From NCBI GenBank assembly GCA_963792885.1, contig CAWBXX010000002.1:558001-622000 (forward strand): 64,000 nucleotides of DNA, read 5' to 3'. Positions 46,045-55,241 of this stretch are shown here, piece by piece. The position numbers and the translations under genes are program-made. The stretch's first letter is position 1, and each line of letters starts with the position of its first letter. Below the pieces are notes generated by a model. That model was not told the DNA's origin and searched no databases. It was given only the letters and a program-made list of their open reading frames with translations. Origin of the DNA: DASWJZ01 sp963792885 (lineage in GTDB: Bacteria; Pseudomonadota; Alphaproteobacteria; Rhizobiales; Afifellaceae).

Positions 46045-46777
46045 TTACGCAGCTTCGACCGCGGCTTCTTCGATCTCGGCGACCACTGCTCGCGCCGCCG
46101 CAACCGGATCGGCCGCCGCAGTGATCGGCCGGCCGATCACCAGATAGTCCGCACCCGCGGCGATCGCCTGGCGCGGGGTCATCGTGCGCCGCTGGTCGCC
46201 GGTATCGGAACCGGACGGTCGGACGCCTGGCGTGACGATGGCGAGGCCCTCGCCGACGATCCTGCGCACCAGCGCTGCTTCGAGCGGCGAGCAGACGATG
46301 CCGTGCATGCCCGTGTCGCGGGCTTCCTTCGCTCGCCGAGCCACCAGCGCCGCGGCGCTCTCGCCATAGCCGGCGTCCTTCAAGTCCGCGTCACTCATCG
46401 AGGTAAGCGCGGTGACGGCGAGAAGCCCCACTCTGCCGCTTCGCCTTTTGAGCCGCATCGACGGCAGCGCGCATCGCCTTCGGGTAGGCGTGGACGGTGG
46501 TGAAGGTGACGCCGAGCTTGGCGATCGAACCGACGCCGCCCGACACCTGGTTGTCGATGTCGAGGAGCTTCATGTCGAGGAAGACGCGCTTCTTCCGTTT
46601 CGTCAGCTCCTCGATAAGCGAGAGGCCGCCGGCAAAGACGAGCTGCATGCCGATCTTGTAGAAGCTCGCCTCGTCGCCGAGCTTGGCGACGAGCTTTCTT
46701 GCCTCTTCGACGCTGCCGAAATCGAGCGCCACGATCATCCGGTCGCGCGTGTCGCGGGGCTTAAGCTCGGTCCGCAT
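46045..46777 (-). CDS. pyrF: orotidine 5'-phosphate decarboxylase (frameshifted)
   Basis: Last step of UMP synthesis. ATG 46777 lies behind GGAGG inside the end of coaA. Family motifs are MIVALDFGSVEEARKL, the catalytic FLDMKLLDIDNQV (Lys and Asp), GLLAVTALTSM and VTPGVRPSGSDTGDQRRTM with the phosphate-binding Arg. The frame shifts near 46435, just after KRQSG/KRRSGR. The merged length of about 244 residues is normal. It follows coaA by three bases. Confidence 0.92.
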
Positions 46778-46780
46778 GTC

Positions 46781-47737
46781 CTAGAGCCTCCTAAGTGCGA
46801 CTTCCTTCACCGCGTGCTGATTGTCCTTTCTCAGGATCAGGTGGGCGCGCGGCCGCGTCGGCACGATGTTCTCGCGCAGGTTCACGAGGTTGATGCGCTC
46901 CCAGAGCCCGACGGCGATCGCCTTGGCCTCCGCGTCGTCGAGATCGGCATAGCTGTGGAAGTAGGAGTGCGGTTCGCGGAAGCGCGTCTCCTTGAGCCGC
47001 ATGAAGCGCTCGATGTACCAGGCGCGGAGCGCTTCCTCGTCGGCGTCGAGATAGATGGAGAAGTCGAAGAAGTCGGAGACGAAGGGAATGGCCTTTCCGT
47101 CTTTCGGCAGGCTGCGCGGCTGCAGCACGTTGAGCCCTTCGAGGATCAGGATATCGGGGCGGTCCACGATCGTCGTCTCGCCCGGCACGATATCGTAGGT
47201 GAGATGCGAATAGACCGGCGCCGCAACTCGCTCCGTGCCCGCCTTGATCTCGGTGAGGAAGGCAAGCAGCGCCGACACGTCGTAGCTTTCCGGAAAGCCC
47301 TTGCGCTCCATCAGGCCCTCGGCCTGAAGAACGGCGTTCGGGAAGAGGAAGCCGTCGGTGGTGATGAGTTCGACCTTCGGCGCCTCCGGCCACCGGTGGA
47401 GAAGCTGGTGCAGGATGCGCGCCGTGGTCGACTTCCCGACCGCCACCGATCCGCCGATGCCGATGATGTAGGGCACCTTGGAGTCGTTCGTGCCGAGGAA
47501 GCGCCGCGTCGCGTTGAAGACGCCCTGCGTCGCTCTGACGTAGAAGGAGAGAAGGCGCGACACCGGCAGATAGACGCGCTCTACCTCCTCGATGGAAACC
47601 GGATCGCCGAGCGAGCGGAGCGCGACGATCTCCTCCTCCGCCAGCGTCATCGGCGTGTCGGCGCGGAGCTTCGCCCACTCTTCGATCGAGAAGACGCGGT
47701 AGGGCGATAGGCTGGGGCGTGCGACCTGGTCCATCAC
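46781..47737 (-). CDS. coaA: pantothenate kinase (type I)
   Basis: Phosphorylates pantothenate, the first and regulated step of coenzyme A synthesis. The 318-residue protein has the P-loop IGGSVAVGKSTTARILHQL near residue 95 and the family blocks LITTDGFLFPNAVL, GFPESYDV and LNVLQPRS. The start ATG overlaps the hisE stop by four bases (ATGA), tying it to the histidine operon, as in other Hyphomicrobiales. The frame is intact. Confidence 0.95.
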   Translation of the reverse strand: MMDQVARPSLSPYRVFSIEEWAKLRADTPMTLAEEEIVALRSLGDPVSIEEVERVYLPVSRLLSFYVRATQGVFNATRRFLGTNDSKVPYIIGIGGSVAVGKSTTARILHQLLHRWPEAPKVELITTDGFLFPNAVLQAEGLMERKGFPESYDVSALLAFLTEIKAGTERVAAPVYSHLTYDIVPGETTIVDRPDILILEGLNVLQPRSLPKDGKAIPFVSDFFDFSIYLDADEEALRAWYIERFMRLKETRFREPHSYFHSYADLDDAEAKAIAVGLWERINLVNLRENIVPTRPRAHLILRKDNQHAVKEVALRRL

Positions 47738-48057
47738 GCCTGCTTCCTCTTTGCCTTCTCCTCAAGGCCCGTTTGAGCCGTGCGCCGCGCGAGCTCCGCC
47801 TTGACCGCGTCGAAGGAGACGCCGCTGACCTCGAGCAGGACGAGGAGGTGGTAGAGCACGTCGGCGGCTTCGCCGGTCAGGCCGTCGCGGTCGCCGGCGA
47901 CCGCTGCGATCGCGGCTTCGACCGCTTCCTCGCCGAGCTTCTTGGCGCAGGCCGCGACGCCGGCAAGCGCGAGCTTCGCCGTGTAGGACGCCGGGTCGCC
48001 GGAGCGCGCGCGCGCGGCGACGGTCGTGGCCAGGTCCTCAAGGCTGAAATCGGTCAT
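47734..48057 (-). CDS. hisE: phosphoribosyl-ATP diphosphatase
   Basis: Second step of histidine synthesis: cleaves PR-ATP to PR-AMP. The 107-residue product starts at ATG 48057 (MTDFSLEDLATTVAARARSG) and has the MazG-like fold motif KKLGEEAVEAAIAAVAGDR (Glu/Asp for metal) and ADVLYHLLVLLEVSGV. A longer frame to 48543 is a shadow of hisF. The His genes here are hisB-hisH-hisA-hisF-hisE; hisG, hisD, hisC and hisI are not in the window. Confidence 0.94.
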   Translation of the reverse strand: MTDFSLEDLATTVAARARSGDPASYTAKLALAGVAACAKKLGEEAVEAAIAAVAGDRDGLTGEAADVLYHLLVLLEVSGVSFDAVKAELARRTAQTGLEEKAKRKQA

Positions 48058-48093
48058 CTGGCGGATGTTTCCCCGGTCGGGGGCCCTTTTAGA

Positions 48094-48131
48094 GCATGAT
48101 TCCGAAAAGTGGGAACCGGTTTTCCGACGGG
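48094..48131. repeat. palindromic repeat, family A, decayed copy 2
   Basis: Shares GCATGAT and CCGAAAAGTGGGAACCGGTT with copy 1 (1388-1432), but the right arm is altered (TTTTCCGACGGGATT instead of TTTTCGGACAAGATCATGC), so neither the inner nor the outer stem can close fully. It lies between hisF and hisE. Confidence 0.75.
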
Positions 48132-48188
48132 ATTGGGTTGCGGCAGGAGGAAAGGGCCCCGCCCCGCATCCCGCGGAGTTGCGGCGTT

Positions 48189-48962
48189 TCAGTCGGCAAC
48201 GCGCCTGACCGGTATGCCCGCCGCCGCCATTGCCGCCTTCGCCTCGCCGATCGTGTGGGTGCCGAAATGGAAGATGGAGGCCGCGAGCACCGCCGTCGCG
48301 TGCCCGTCGCGGATGCCCTCGACCAGGTGTTGAAGCGTCCCGACGCCGCCCGATGCGATCACCGGGACCCGCACCGCGTCGGCGACGGCGCGCGTGAGCG
48401 GGATGTCGAAGCCCTTCTTCGTGCCGTCGCGGTCCATGGAGGTGAGGAGCAGCTCGCCCGCCCCGAGCGACACAACCTCGCGCGCGTAGTCCACGACATC
48501 GAGCCCGGTCGGGCGGCGGCCGCCGTGCGTATGGATCTCCCACTTTTGCTGTTCACCCGAGACCTGGCGCGCGTCGATGGCGACGACGATGCACTGGTCG
48601 CCGAACTTCTCCGCCGCGCGCTTGACGAACTGCCGGTCGGCGACCGCGGCGGTGTTGATCGAGACCTTGTCGGCGCCGGCAAGGAGAAGCTGGCGGATGT
48701 CCTCGACGGTGCGCACGCCGCCGCCGACGGTCAGCGGCATGAAGCACCGGTCGGCCGTGCGCGCGACCACGTCGAGAATCGTGCCGCGGTCCTCGTGGCT
48801 CGCTGTGATATCGAGGAAGCAGAGCTCGTCGGCGCCTGCCGCGTCATAGGCCTTCGCCGCCTCGACCGGATCGCCGGCGTCGACCAGGTCGACGAAGTTC
48901 ACGCCCTTGACGACGCGGCCGTCCTTCACGTCGAGGCAGGGGATCACGCGAGCTTTGAGCAT
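48189..48962 (-). CDS. hisF: imidazole glycerol phosphate synthase subunit HisF
   Basis: Cyclase subunit that uses ammonia from HisH to form imidazole glycerol phosphate and AICAR. The 257-residue TIM barrel starts LKARVIPCLDVKDGRVVKGV with the first catalytic Asp (residue 11); the second lies in VAIDARQVSG near residue 132. Phosphate-binding loops are TVGGGVRTVEDIRQ and ASGGVGTLQHLVEG. The frame is intact. A GGDEF-EAL gene separates it from hisA upstream. Confidence 0.96.
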   Translation of the reverse strand: MLKARVIPCLDVKDGRVVKGVNFVDLVDAGDPVEAAKAYDAAGADELCFLDITASHEDRGTILDVVARTADRCFMPLTVGGGVRTVEDIRQLLLAGADKVSINTAAVADRQFVKRAAEKFGDQCIVVAIDARQVSGEQQKWEIHTHGGRRPTGLDVVDYAREVVSLGAGELLLTSMDRDGTKKGFDIPLTRAVADAVRVPVIASGGVGTLQHLVEGIRDGHATAVLAASIFHFGTHTIGEAKAAMAAAGIPVRRVAD

Positions 48963-49038
48963 GGTCTTCGGGGGGAGGGCGGAATGTGCCTCTCCTTAGC
49001 GCGCCGCAGCTTTCCTTGAACAGAAAAAAGGCCGGCGC

Positions 49039-51048
49039 TCAGGCCTTTTGGACGCGTTCCGGCGCTTTCGTCGGCGCCTCGGGTGTCGCGGCGGCGCGGA
49101 AATCCTTGAGGATCACGCCTGCGACCTTTTCGACCTGCAGCGGCCGCCCGAGGAAGAAGCCCTGCAGCTCGTCGCAGCCGACGCGGGCGAGGAACGAGGC
49201 CTGTGCACGTGTCTCCACGCCCTCCGCGTTGATGCGCATGCCGAGCGATTGTCCGAGCCCGACGATCGTCTCGATGACCGACGCCGCGTGCGCATCGCCG
49301 TTCCCGAGCGCACGCACGAAGGATTGGTCGATCTTCAGCTTGTCGAAGGGGAACTTCCACAGATAGCTGAGGCTCGAATAGCCGGTGCCGAAATCGTCCA
49401 TCGCGATCCGGACGCCGAGCGACTTCAGGTTCGCAAGCTGACGAAGCACCGCTTCGGTATGGGAAAGGAGCAGCCCTTCGGTGATCTCGAGCTCGAGTCG
49501 GTTCGCCGCCAGCCCGCTCGCGTCGAGCGCGCTTCGTACCGTTTCGGTGAGGCGGCCGTCCTGGAACTGCACCGGCGACAGGTTCACCGCGACGGAGAGC
49601 TTGGTCGGCCAGTTCGCGGCCGTCGTGCAGGCGTTGCGGATGACCCATTCGCCGATCGTGTTGATCAGCCCGAGCCGCTCGGCGATCGGCACGAAGAGCG
49701 ACGGCGAGACGTTGCCGCCGCCCTCTTTCGGCAGCCTGAGCAACGCCTCGAAGCCTTTGAGCCGCGCATCCGTGGCGTCGTGGATCGGCTGGAATCTGAG
49801 CTCGAATGACTGGTCGGCGACGGCGTTTCGGATGTTCGCTTCAAGCGCGCGTCGCCCCTGCAGCTCCGCAGCCATCTCCGGGCGGAAGAGGCTGCGCATC
49901 CCGCGCCCCGCGATCTTGGCGTGCGAGAGCGCAATCTCGGCGCTCTTCACAAGACCGGCCGCGTCGCTGGCGTGCGCCGGCGAAACGGCACTTCCGACAG
50001 TCGCGGTCAGCTCCACCTCGCGGCCGTCGAAGCGGAAGGCCTCGCCGAGCGCGGCGATGATGCGCTGCGCTGTCCGCGAGATCTGTCGCGGCGTGCGCAC
50101 CACTTCGGCAAGCGCGAAATCGTCGCCGCCGAGCCGCGCGAGAAGGTTCTGCTTCTCCGCGATCAGGAGCAGCCGCCGCGCCACGCGGCGCAGGATCTCG
50201 TCGCCGGTCGCCTGGCCGTAGGTGTCGTTGACCTCCTTGAAGCGGTCGATGTCGACGATGTGGACGGCGACCGGGCAGCCGAGCTCGATCGCCTCGTTCA
50301 GGTCCTGCATGAAATGCCCACGGTTCGCGACTTCGGTCAGCGCATCGTGGTGGGTCAGAAACTCCGCGCGCGAATCCGACTGCTGCTTCTGCCGCGTGCG
50401 CCAGGTGAAGCCGAGCGCCGGCAGCCCGAAGGCGACCGCGATGATACCGGCGAGCGCAAGCGCGACGCCGCCGATCTTGGCGTTGAAAGCGGCGCGCTTG
50501 GCCGATTGGTCGACATAGGCCTCCATGATGCCGATCACGGAGCCTTCCGCCATGACCGGAACGTAAGCCTCTGCATAGAAGGCGGGAAGCTCGGCTCCGG
50601 CCTCCGCCCCTTCCTCCTCGTGCTCGTTGGATGCGGCCGCGCTCTTCACCTCCACCACGGTCTTGCCCGCGCGCACCGCTTCCGCGGCTTCGGGATTGTG
50701 CACGGCGATCTGCTCCGCCGTCGGATTGGCTTCGTCGAGCGCGTGCGAGGAGAGACGCAGCCGGCCGTCCGGCGCGTAGATCTTGTAGAGGAAGACGTCG
50801 CCGACCTTTCGCGCCTTCTCGAAGAAGGCGATGCTTTCGGCGGACGGCTTGGCGCCGGCCACGATCTGGCCGAGGTCTTTCACGTTGGCGGCGAGATAGC
50901 GCGCCCACGCCTCGCCTTCGGCCTCCGCGTCCTGCCGCAGGAGCCCTTCGACCGTTCCGGATGTGACGAGGAACGCCGACCAGACGGCGATCAAGAGGAT
51001 TGCCGCCAGGCCCGCGAAGACCAGCACGTCGCGGCGGAAGATACGCAT
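49039..51048 (-). CDS. GGDEF-EAL protein between hisF and hisA
   Basis: A 669-residue membrane protein with helices at about 6-26 (VLVFAGLAAILLIAVW) and about 195-215 (VALALAGIIAVAFGLPALGF) and a periplasmic sensor between them that has an acidic stretch (NEHEEEGAEAGAE). The GGDEF domain has DALTEVANRGHF and RLGGDDFALAEV. The EAL domain looks complete: GFEALLRL, LEITEGLLL, MDDFGTGYSSLSYL and KIDQSFVR. It is therefore probably an active phosphodiesterase. I chose ATG 51048 (MRIFRRDVLVF). It sits inside an otherwise conserved histidine gene run on the same strand. Confidence 0.92.
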   Translation of the reverse strand: MRIFRRDVLVFAGLAAILLIAVWSAFLVTSGTVEGLLRQDAEAEGEAWARYLAANVKDLGQIVAGAKPSAESIAFFEKARKVGDVFLYKIYAPDGRLRLSSHALDEANPTAEQIAVHNPEAAEAVRAGKTVVEVKSAAASNEHEEEGAEAGAELPAFYAEAYVPVMAEGSVIGIMEAYVDQSAKRAAFNAKIGGVALALAGIIAVAFGLPALGFTWRTRQKQQSDSRAEFLTHHDALTEVANRGHFMQDLNEAIELGCPVAVHIVDIDRFKEVNDTYGQATGDEILRRVARRLLLIAEKQNLLARLGGDDFALAEVVRTPRQISRTAQRIIAALGEAFRFDGREVELTATVGSAVSPAHASDAAGLVKSAEIALSHAKIAGRGMRSLFRPEMAAELQGRRALEANIRNAVADQSFELRFQPIHDATDARLKGFEALLRLPKEGGGNVSPSLFVPIAERLGLINTIGEWVIRNACTTAANWPTKLSVAVNLSPVQFQDGRLTETVRSALDASGLAANRLELEITEGLLLSHTEAVLRQLANLKSLGVRIAMDDFGTGYSSLSYLWKFPFDKLKIDQSFVRALGNGDAHAASVIETIVGLGQSLGMRINAEGVETRAQASFLARVGCDELQGFFLGRPLQVEKVAGVILKDFRAAATPEAPTKAPERVQKA

Positions 51049-51120
51049 GGAGCTACGCCACAAGAACTGGGCGTGAGAATGCCTTGGAAGTCCCTAAAGG
51101 ATTCTTTCAATTCTGAATTG

Positions 51121-51867
51121 TCAGCGCTCGGGGCGCGTCCCTTTCAGCAGATCGAGCGCCTTCTTCGGGTCGATGCGGCCGTCGTAGAGCGCGCGCCCGG
51201 TGATTGCGCCTTCGAGCTTCTTAGCATCGGGCTTCGTCATGCGCTCGATGTCAGCCATCGAAGCGAGCCCGCCGGACGCGATGACCGGGATCGAGATGGA
51301 ATCGGCGAGCGCGATCGTCGCCTCCCAGTTGACCCCGGTCAGCACGCCGTCGCGGTCGATGTCGGTGTAGATGATCGCGGCCACGCCCGCGTCCTCGAAG
51401 AGCCGCGCAAGGTCGAGCGCCGTCATGTCGGAGGTTTCCGTCCAGCCTTCGACAGCGACCTTGCCGCCGCGCGCATCGATGCCGACAGCAACGCGTCCGG
51501 GATGAGCACGCGCCGCTTCGCGCACGAGGTCGGGATTTCTGAGCGCCGCTGTGCCGAGGATGACGCGCGCGACACCTTTTTCGAGCCAGCGCTCGATCGC
51601 CGCTCGATCGCGGATGCCGCCGCCGACCTGCACCTTCATCTTTGCGCCGACGCGCTTCAGGATCGCCTCGACCGCCTCTGCGTTGCGGCTCGTGCCTGAA
51701 ACAGCGCCGTCGAGGTCGACGACGTGCAGCCACGGGAAGCCGATCTCCATGAAGGCGGACGCCTGCTCGCCCGGGCTCTCGTTATAGACGGTCGCCTGGT
51801 CCATCGCGCCTTTGACGAGGCGGACGCACTTTCCGTCTTTCAGGTCGATGGCGGGGAAGAGGATCAT
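51121..51867 (-). CDS. hisA: 1-(5-phosphoribosyl)-5-[(5-phosphoribosylamino)methylideneamino]imidazole-4-carboxamide isomerase
   Basis: Isomerises ProFAR to PRFAR, fourth step of histidine synthesis. The 248-residue barrel starts at ATG 51867 (MILFPAIDLKDGKCVRLVKG), where Asp 8 is catalytic, and has the second Asp in VAVGIDARGGKVAVEGW. Other blocks: VQVGGGIRDRAAIERWLEKG and IASGGLASMADIERM. The upstream alternative start overlaps a repeat and is unlikely. The frame is intact. A family-B repeat separates it from hisH. Confidence 0.95.
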   Translation of the reverse strand: MILFPAIDLKDGKCVRLVKGAMDQATVYNESPGEQASAFMEIGFPWLHVVDLDGAVSGTSRNAEAVEAILKRVGAKMKVQVGGGIRDRAAIERWLEKGVARVILGTAALRNPDLVREAARAHPGRVAVGIDARGGKVAVEGWTETSDMTALDLARLFEDAGVAAIIYTDIDRDGVLTGVNWEATIALADSISIPVIASGGLASMADIERMTKPDAKKLEGAITGRALYDGRIDPKKALDLLKGTRPER

Positions 51868-51894
51868 GCGGAGAAGGCTGCGCACGCGGCATCG

Positions 51895-52014
51895 ACCCTC
51901 TCCCATAGGGAGAGGGTGTCGCCGAAGGCGACGGGTGAGGGGTTACGACCTGGAGTGCCAGCGAAGCCCCTCATCCGGCTGCTTCGCAGCCACCTTCTCC
52001 CTATGGGAGAAGGT
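51895..52014. repeat. mosaic palindromic repeat, family B, copy 3
   Basis: A 120-bp element between hisH and hisA in the same orientation as copy 1. All four hairpins are present, with a CATA or CTAT loop in place of the AAA or CAT loops of copy 1. The central part differs from the other copies. Confidence 0.85.
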
Positions 52015-52036
52015 TCTGTCCCGCGCCTCGTCCCTC

Positions 52037-52683
52037 TCAAGGCTTCCACTTCAGAAAATTCGCGATGAGCTTCAGCCCGAGCGTCTGGCTCTTCTCCGGA
52101 TGGAACTGCGTGCCGACATAGTTGTCGCGCCCGACGATCGCGGTGAGCGGCCCACCATAGTCGGTCGACGCAACGAGGTCGTCCGCCTCGCGCGGCTTCA
52201 AGTGGAAGGAGTGCACGAAATAGGCGTCAAGGCCTTCGTCGCCCGTCGGGATGCCGGCGAGGATCGGATGGTCATGAACGATGTCGAGCGAGTTCCAGCC
52301 CATGTGCGGAATCTTGAGATCGGGATCGGCAGGCGCGATCTCCACCACGTCGCCGGCGATCCAGCCCAGACCATCGCTCGTCACCTTTTCGAGCCCGCGC
52401 TCGGCCATGAGCTGGCAGCCGACGCAGATGCCGAGAAACGGCTTTCCGCGCTTCGATCACCTGTTCGTTCAGCGCCTCGACCATGCCGGGTACCGCGTCG
52501 AGCCCGCGCCGGCAGTCGGCGAAGGCGCCGACGCCGGGAAGCACGATGCGCTCCGCCTTCGCGACCGCGTCGGCATCGGACGGTGACGACGATAGCATCG
52601 CCCGTGTCGCGCGCCGCGCGCTCGAACGCCTTCGCCGCGGAGTGCAGGTTCCCGGAGCCGTAGTCGATGATGGCAACGCTCAT
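52037..52683 (-). CDS. hisH: imidazole glycerol phosphate synthase subunit HisH (two frameshifts)
   Basis: Glutaminase partner of HisF. ATG 52683 gives MSVAIIDYGSGNLHSAAKAF. The class I amidotransferase nucleophile is in PFLGICVGCQLMAERG and the His/Glu pair in TQFHPEKSQTLG, with NSLDIVHDHPIL between. Frame changes lie near 52580 (in VVTVPSDADAVAKAE) and 52440 (before PFLGIC). Merged length is about 215 residues, normal. It lies between DUF2628 and hisA as expected in this order of bacteria. Confidence 0.92.
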
Positions 52684-52696
52684 GATTTTACCGGGA

Positions 52697-52741
52697 GCAT
52701 GGTCTCTTCCGAAAACCGGCTTCCACTTTTCGGGACCATGC
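52697..52741. repeat. palindromic repeat, family A, copy 3 (inverted)
   Basis: A 45-bp element between hisH and the DUF2628 gene, in the opposite orientation to copy 1. Outer arms GCATGGTC/GACCATGC and inner arms TTCCGAAAA/TTTTCGG are kept; differences from copy 1 in one outer arm are matched in the other (A-T to G-C), which keeps the pairing. Confidence 0.85.
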
Positions 52742-53221
52742 TCAGCGCTCCGGCTCCGGGAAGAGCCCGAGGATCGGCTCGTCGGCGCCATGCGCGCGCG
52801 CTTCCGGCGAATAGGCGGCGCGCGCCATCGCCTCGCGCTGCGGCGCGGCGTCTGGGCGGGCAGCCCAGTCTCCGAAGAAACGCGTCTCCGCCTCGTCGTA
52901 GTTTCGGCCGGACGCTCCGCCGACCTCGCGCCAGCCGCGCCGTTCGAGCGACAGGCGGCGGAGATTGTTCGCTTCGAGCGCGAAGAGGACGCCGCCGAGA
53001 ACCGCGAAGACGGTCGCAATGTTGTCGCCGCCGAGCCGCCCGATCCAGGCGACGACAAGCACGAAGACGACGTAATAGACGAGCGTCAGCCACATCCGGT
53101 GCCAAAGGACCCAGAGCACGGGGAAGAAGAGCGCCGGCCAGGAGAAGCCGTCCTTCACGAACAGGAACTTTTCCGGCGAGATCGGCTCTTCCGGCGGTGC
53201 GTGGACCGAATAGACTCTCAT
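52742..53221 (-). CDS. DUF2628 domain-containing membrane protein
   Basis: A 159-residue protein of the DUF2628 family, usually found between hisB and hisH in Hyphomicrobiales. The conserved start is MRVYSVHAPPE...EKFLFVKDGFSWPALFFPVLW, followed by hydrophobic helices (WLTLVYYVVFVLVVAWIG and IATVFAVLGGVLFALEA). The C-terminal third (DEAETRFFGDWAARPDAAP...LGLFPEPER) is polar and probably cytosolic. Its function is unknown; its fixed place in the histidine run suggests only shared transcription. Its stop codon adjoins a family-A repeat. Confidence 0.9.
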   Translation of the reverse strand: MRVYSVHAPPEEPISPEKFLFVKDGFSWPALFFPVLWVLWHRMWLTLVYYVVFVLVVAWIGRLGGDNIATVFAVLGGVLFALEANNLRRLSLERRGWREVGGASGRNYDEAETRFFGDWAARPDAAPQREAMARAAYSPEARAHGADEPILGLFPEPER

Positions 53222-53231
53222 GCGGAGCGTC

Positions 53232-53825
53232 TTAGCCGGTCAGCGTGCCCTTGGTCGAGGGGATCGCCTCCGCGTTTCTCGGATCGATGGCGAAGGCTGC
53301 GCGGAAAGCCCGCGCCACCGCCTTGAAGCAGGTCTCCGCGACATGGTGCGAGTTGTCGCCGTAAAGGTTCACGATGTGGAGCGTGATTCCGGCGTTTTGC
53401 GCGAGCGCCTGGAAGAACTCGCGGAAAAGCTCGGTGTCGAAATCGCCGACTTTCGGCCGCGAGAATTCCACCTGCCAGACGAGGAACGGCCGCCCGGAAA
53501 CATCCACCGCGGCGCGTGTGCAGACCTCGTCCATCGGCAGGTCGATCGAGGCGTAGCGCGTGATGCCCTTGCGCTCGCCGAGCGCCTTGCCGATCGCCTG
53601 GCCGAGCGCGATGCCGACATCCTCCGTCGTGTGGTGGAGGTCGATATGCGTGTCGCCGTCGGCGCGCACCTTGAGGTCGATCAGCGAGTGGCGCGAGAGC
53701 TGCTCCAGCATGTGGTCGAGGAAGCCGATCCCGGTCTTCACGTCGTAGCGGCCCGAGCCGTCGAGATCGACGGCGACGGTGATCTTCGTCTCGGTCGTCT
53801 TGCGGGCGATTTCCGCCTTGCGCAT
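53232..53825 (-). CDS. hisB: imidazoleglycerol-phosphate dehydratase
   Basis: Dehydrates imidazole glycerol phosphate to imidazole acetol phosphate. The 197-residue protein starts at ATG 53825 (MRKAEIARKTTETKITVAVD). Metal-binding histidine clusters are FLDHMLEQLSRHS, DLHHTTEDVGIALGQ and DNSHHVAETCFKAVARA. It is the monofunctional form without a HisB phosphatase domain. It heads the visible histidine run and is divergent from the aldo/keto reductase gene. Confidence 0.96.
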   Translation of the reverse strand: MRKAEIARKTTETKITVAVDLDGSGRYDVKTGIGFLDHMLEQLSRHSLIDLKVRADGDTHIDLHHTTEDVGIALGQAIGKALGERKGITRYASIDLPMDEVCTRAAVDVSGRPFLVWQVEFSRPKVGDFDTELFREFFQALAQNAGITLHIVNLYGDNSHHVAETCFKAVARAFRAAFAIDPRNAEAIPSTKGTLTG

Positions 53826-54075
53826 GGCGCTCTCCTGGTGCCGGCGGGGCTTAGCCCAACGACGGCGTTCCGCCAAGGTGACACGGCGAGATTGCCAAGC
53901 CGTTGCCTCCCCTGGCGCGGGGGCTGGCGGCCCTGCCGAGTTCGACCTATGCTTGCGGGTGCCGGCCCGCTCGCGCGCACGCGCGACCCGTGCCGGTTCC
54001 TCATTCGAACTCACCAAATCGCGGTCACCTTCGCGCGCTTCGCGCTTCGGCGTCCTTCATTCCGGGAGGCAGGAC

Positions 54076-55095
54076 ATGGAATATCGTTTCGTCGGCAAGA
54101 GCGGCCTCAAGGTCAGCGAGCTCTGCCTCGGCGCCATGACGTTCGGGCGCGAGGCGAGCGAGGCTGAGAGCCATCAGATGCTCGACCGCTTCGTCGCGGC
54201 AGGCGGCAATTTCATCGACACCGCGGACGTCTACAGCCGCGGCGTCTCGGAGACGATTCTCGGCAATTGGCTCGCGCGCAAGCCGCGCGACGAGCTCGTC
54301 ATCGCCACCAAGCTCCGCTGGGGAACCGACGATCCTGACGCCCGCCGGCCCAACCAGTTCGGGCTCGGGCGCAAGCATGTCATCGCGGCGTGCGACGCGA
54401 GCCTGAAGCGGCTCAAGACCGACTACATCGACCTCTACCAGGTGCATATGTGGGACCCTTCGGCGCCGCTCGAGGAGACGCTCTCCGCGCTCGATTCGCT
54501 CGTGACGAGCGGCAAGGTCCGCTACCTCGGCGCCAGCAATTATTCCGGCTGGCAGCTGCAGAAGTCGATCGATCTCGCGCGCGCCAACGGCTGGGAGCCC
54601 TTCACCTGCCTGCAGGCGCTCTACAACCTCCTCGACCGCGACTCCGAGCTCGAGCTGATTCCCGTCGTCAAGAACGAGGGGCTCGGCTTCATCGCCTGGA
54701 GTCCGCTTCGCGGCGGATGGCTCTCCGGCCGCTATCATCGCGGGCTGAGCGGGCCGGTTGCCGGCACGCGCATCGAGGACGCTTCCGAGAAGGGCTGGAG
54801 CGAGACCTGGGCGCGCTACAATACCGAAGCGACCTGGACGGCGATCGACATGCTCCTTGCTGTGGCCAAGGAGGTCGGGAAGAGCCCGGCGCAGGTGGCG
54901 CTCCGGTGGGTCCTGCAGCGGCCGGGGATCACCGGCCCGATCATCGGCGCGCGCAACATGACCCAGCTTGAGGACAATCTCGGGACCGCAGGCTGGACGC
55001 TTTCAGACGATGCGATGGAGCGCCTGACCGCGGCAAGCGAGAGCCAGCGCCTGCCTTATCCCTACGACGTGCACCGCGCGCGTCTTGGCATCTGA
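54076..55095 (+). CDS. aldo/keto reductase
   Basis: NADPH-dependent oxidoreductase with a TIM barrel fold, 339 residues, close to the Gsy/YajO/PdxI-like group. ATG 54076 lies behind GGGAGGCAGG. The catalytic residues are Asp and Tyr in DTADVYSRGVSE (about 52-63), Lys in VIATKLRWG (78-86) and His in LYQVHMWD. The nucleotide-binding C-terminal block is GPIIGARNMTQLEDNL. The substrate is unknown. It lies between hisB and hslV, which are usually adjacent in related genomes, so it may be a later insertion. Confidence 0.92.
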   Translation: MEYRFVGKSGLKVSELCLGAMTFGREASEAESHQMLDRFVAAGGNFIDTADVYSRGVSETILGNWLARKPRDELVIATKLRWGTDDPDARRPNQFGLGRKHVIAACDASLKRLKTDYIDLYQVHMWDPSAPLEETLSALDSLVTSGKVRYLGASNYSGWQLQKSIDLARANGWEPFTCLQALYNLLDRDSELELIPVVKNEGLGFIAWSPLRGGWLSGRYHRGLSGPVAGTRIEDASEKGWSETWARYNTEATWTAIDMLLAVAKEVGKSPAQVALRWVLQRPGITGPIIGARNMTQLEDNLGTAGWTLSDDAMERLTAASESQRLPYPYDVHRARLGI

Positions 55096-55241
55096 GAGCG
55101 CGAAAAGGGCGGATGGCGGCGATGAGCCGGGCCGCCCTTTGCATGCCCGCGCTCGCGACCTACATATCGAGCATCGTTATCAGGGGTGGGGCCGGTGCTT
55201 CCTCGGGAAGGCCGGCTTTATCCGCTGGAGGAGTATCTCGA

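Noticed and set aside
3594..52014. CRISPR array made of the repeated palindromes
   Set aside because: The copies are tens of kilobases apart, internally palindromic and mosaic; there are no spacers or cas genes.
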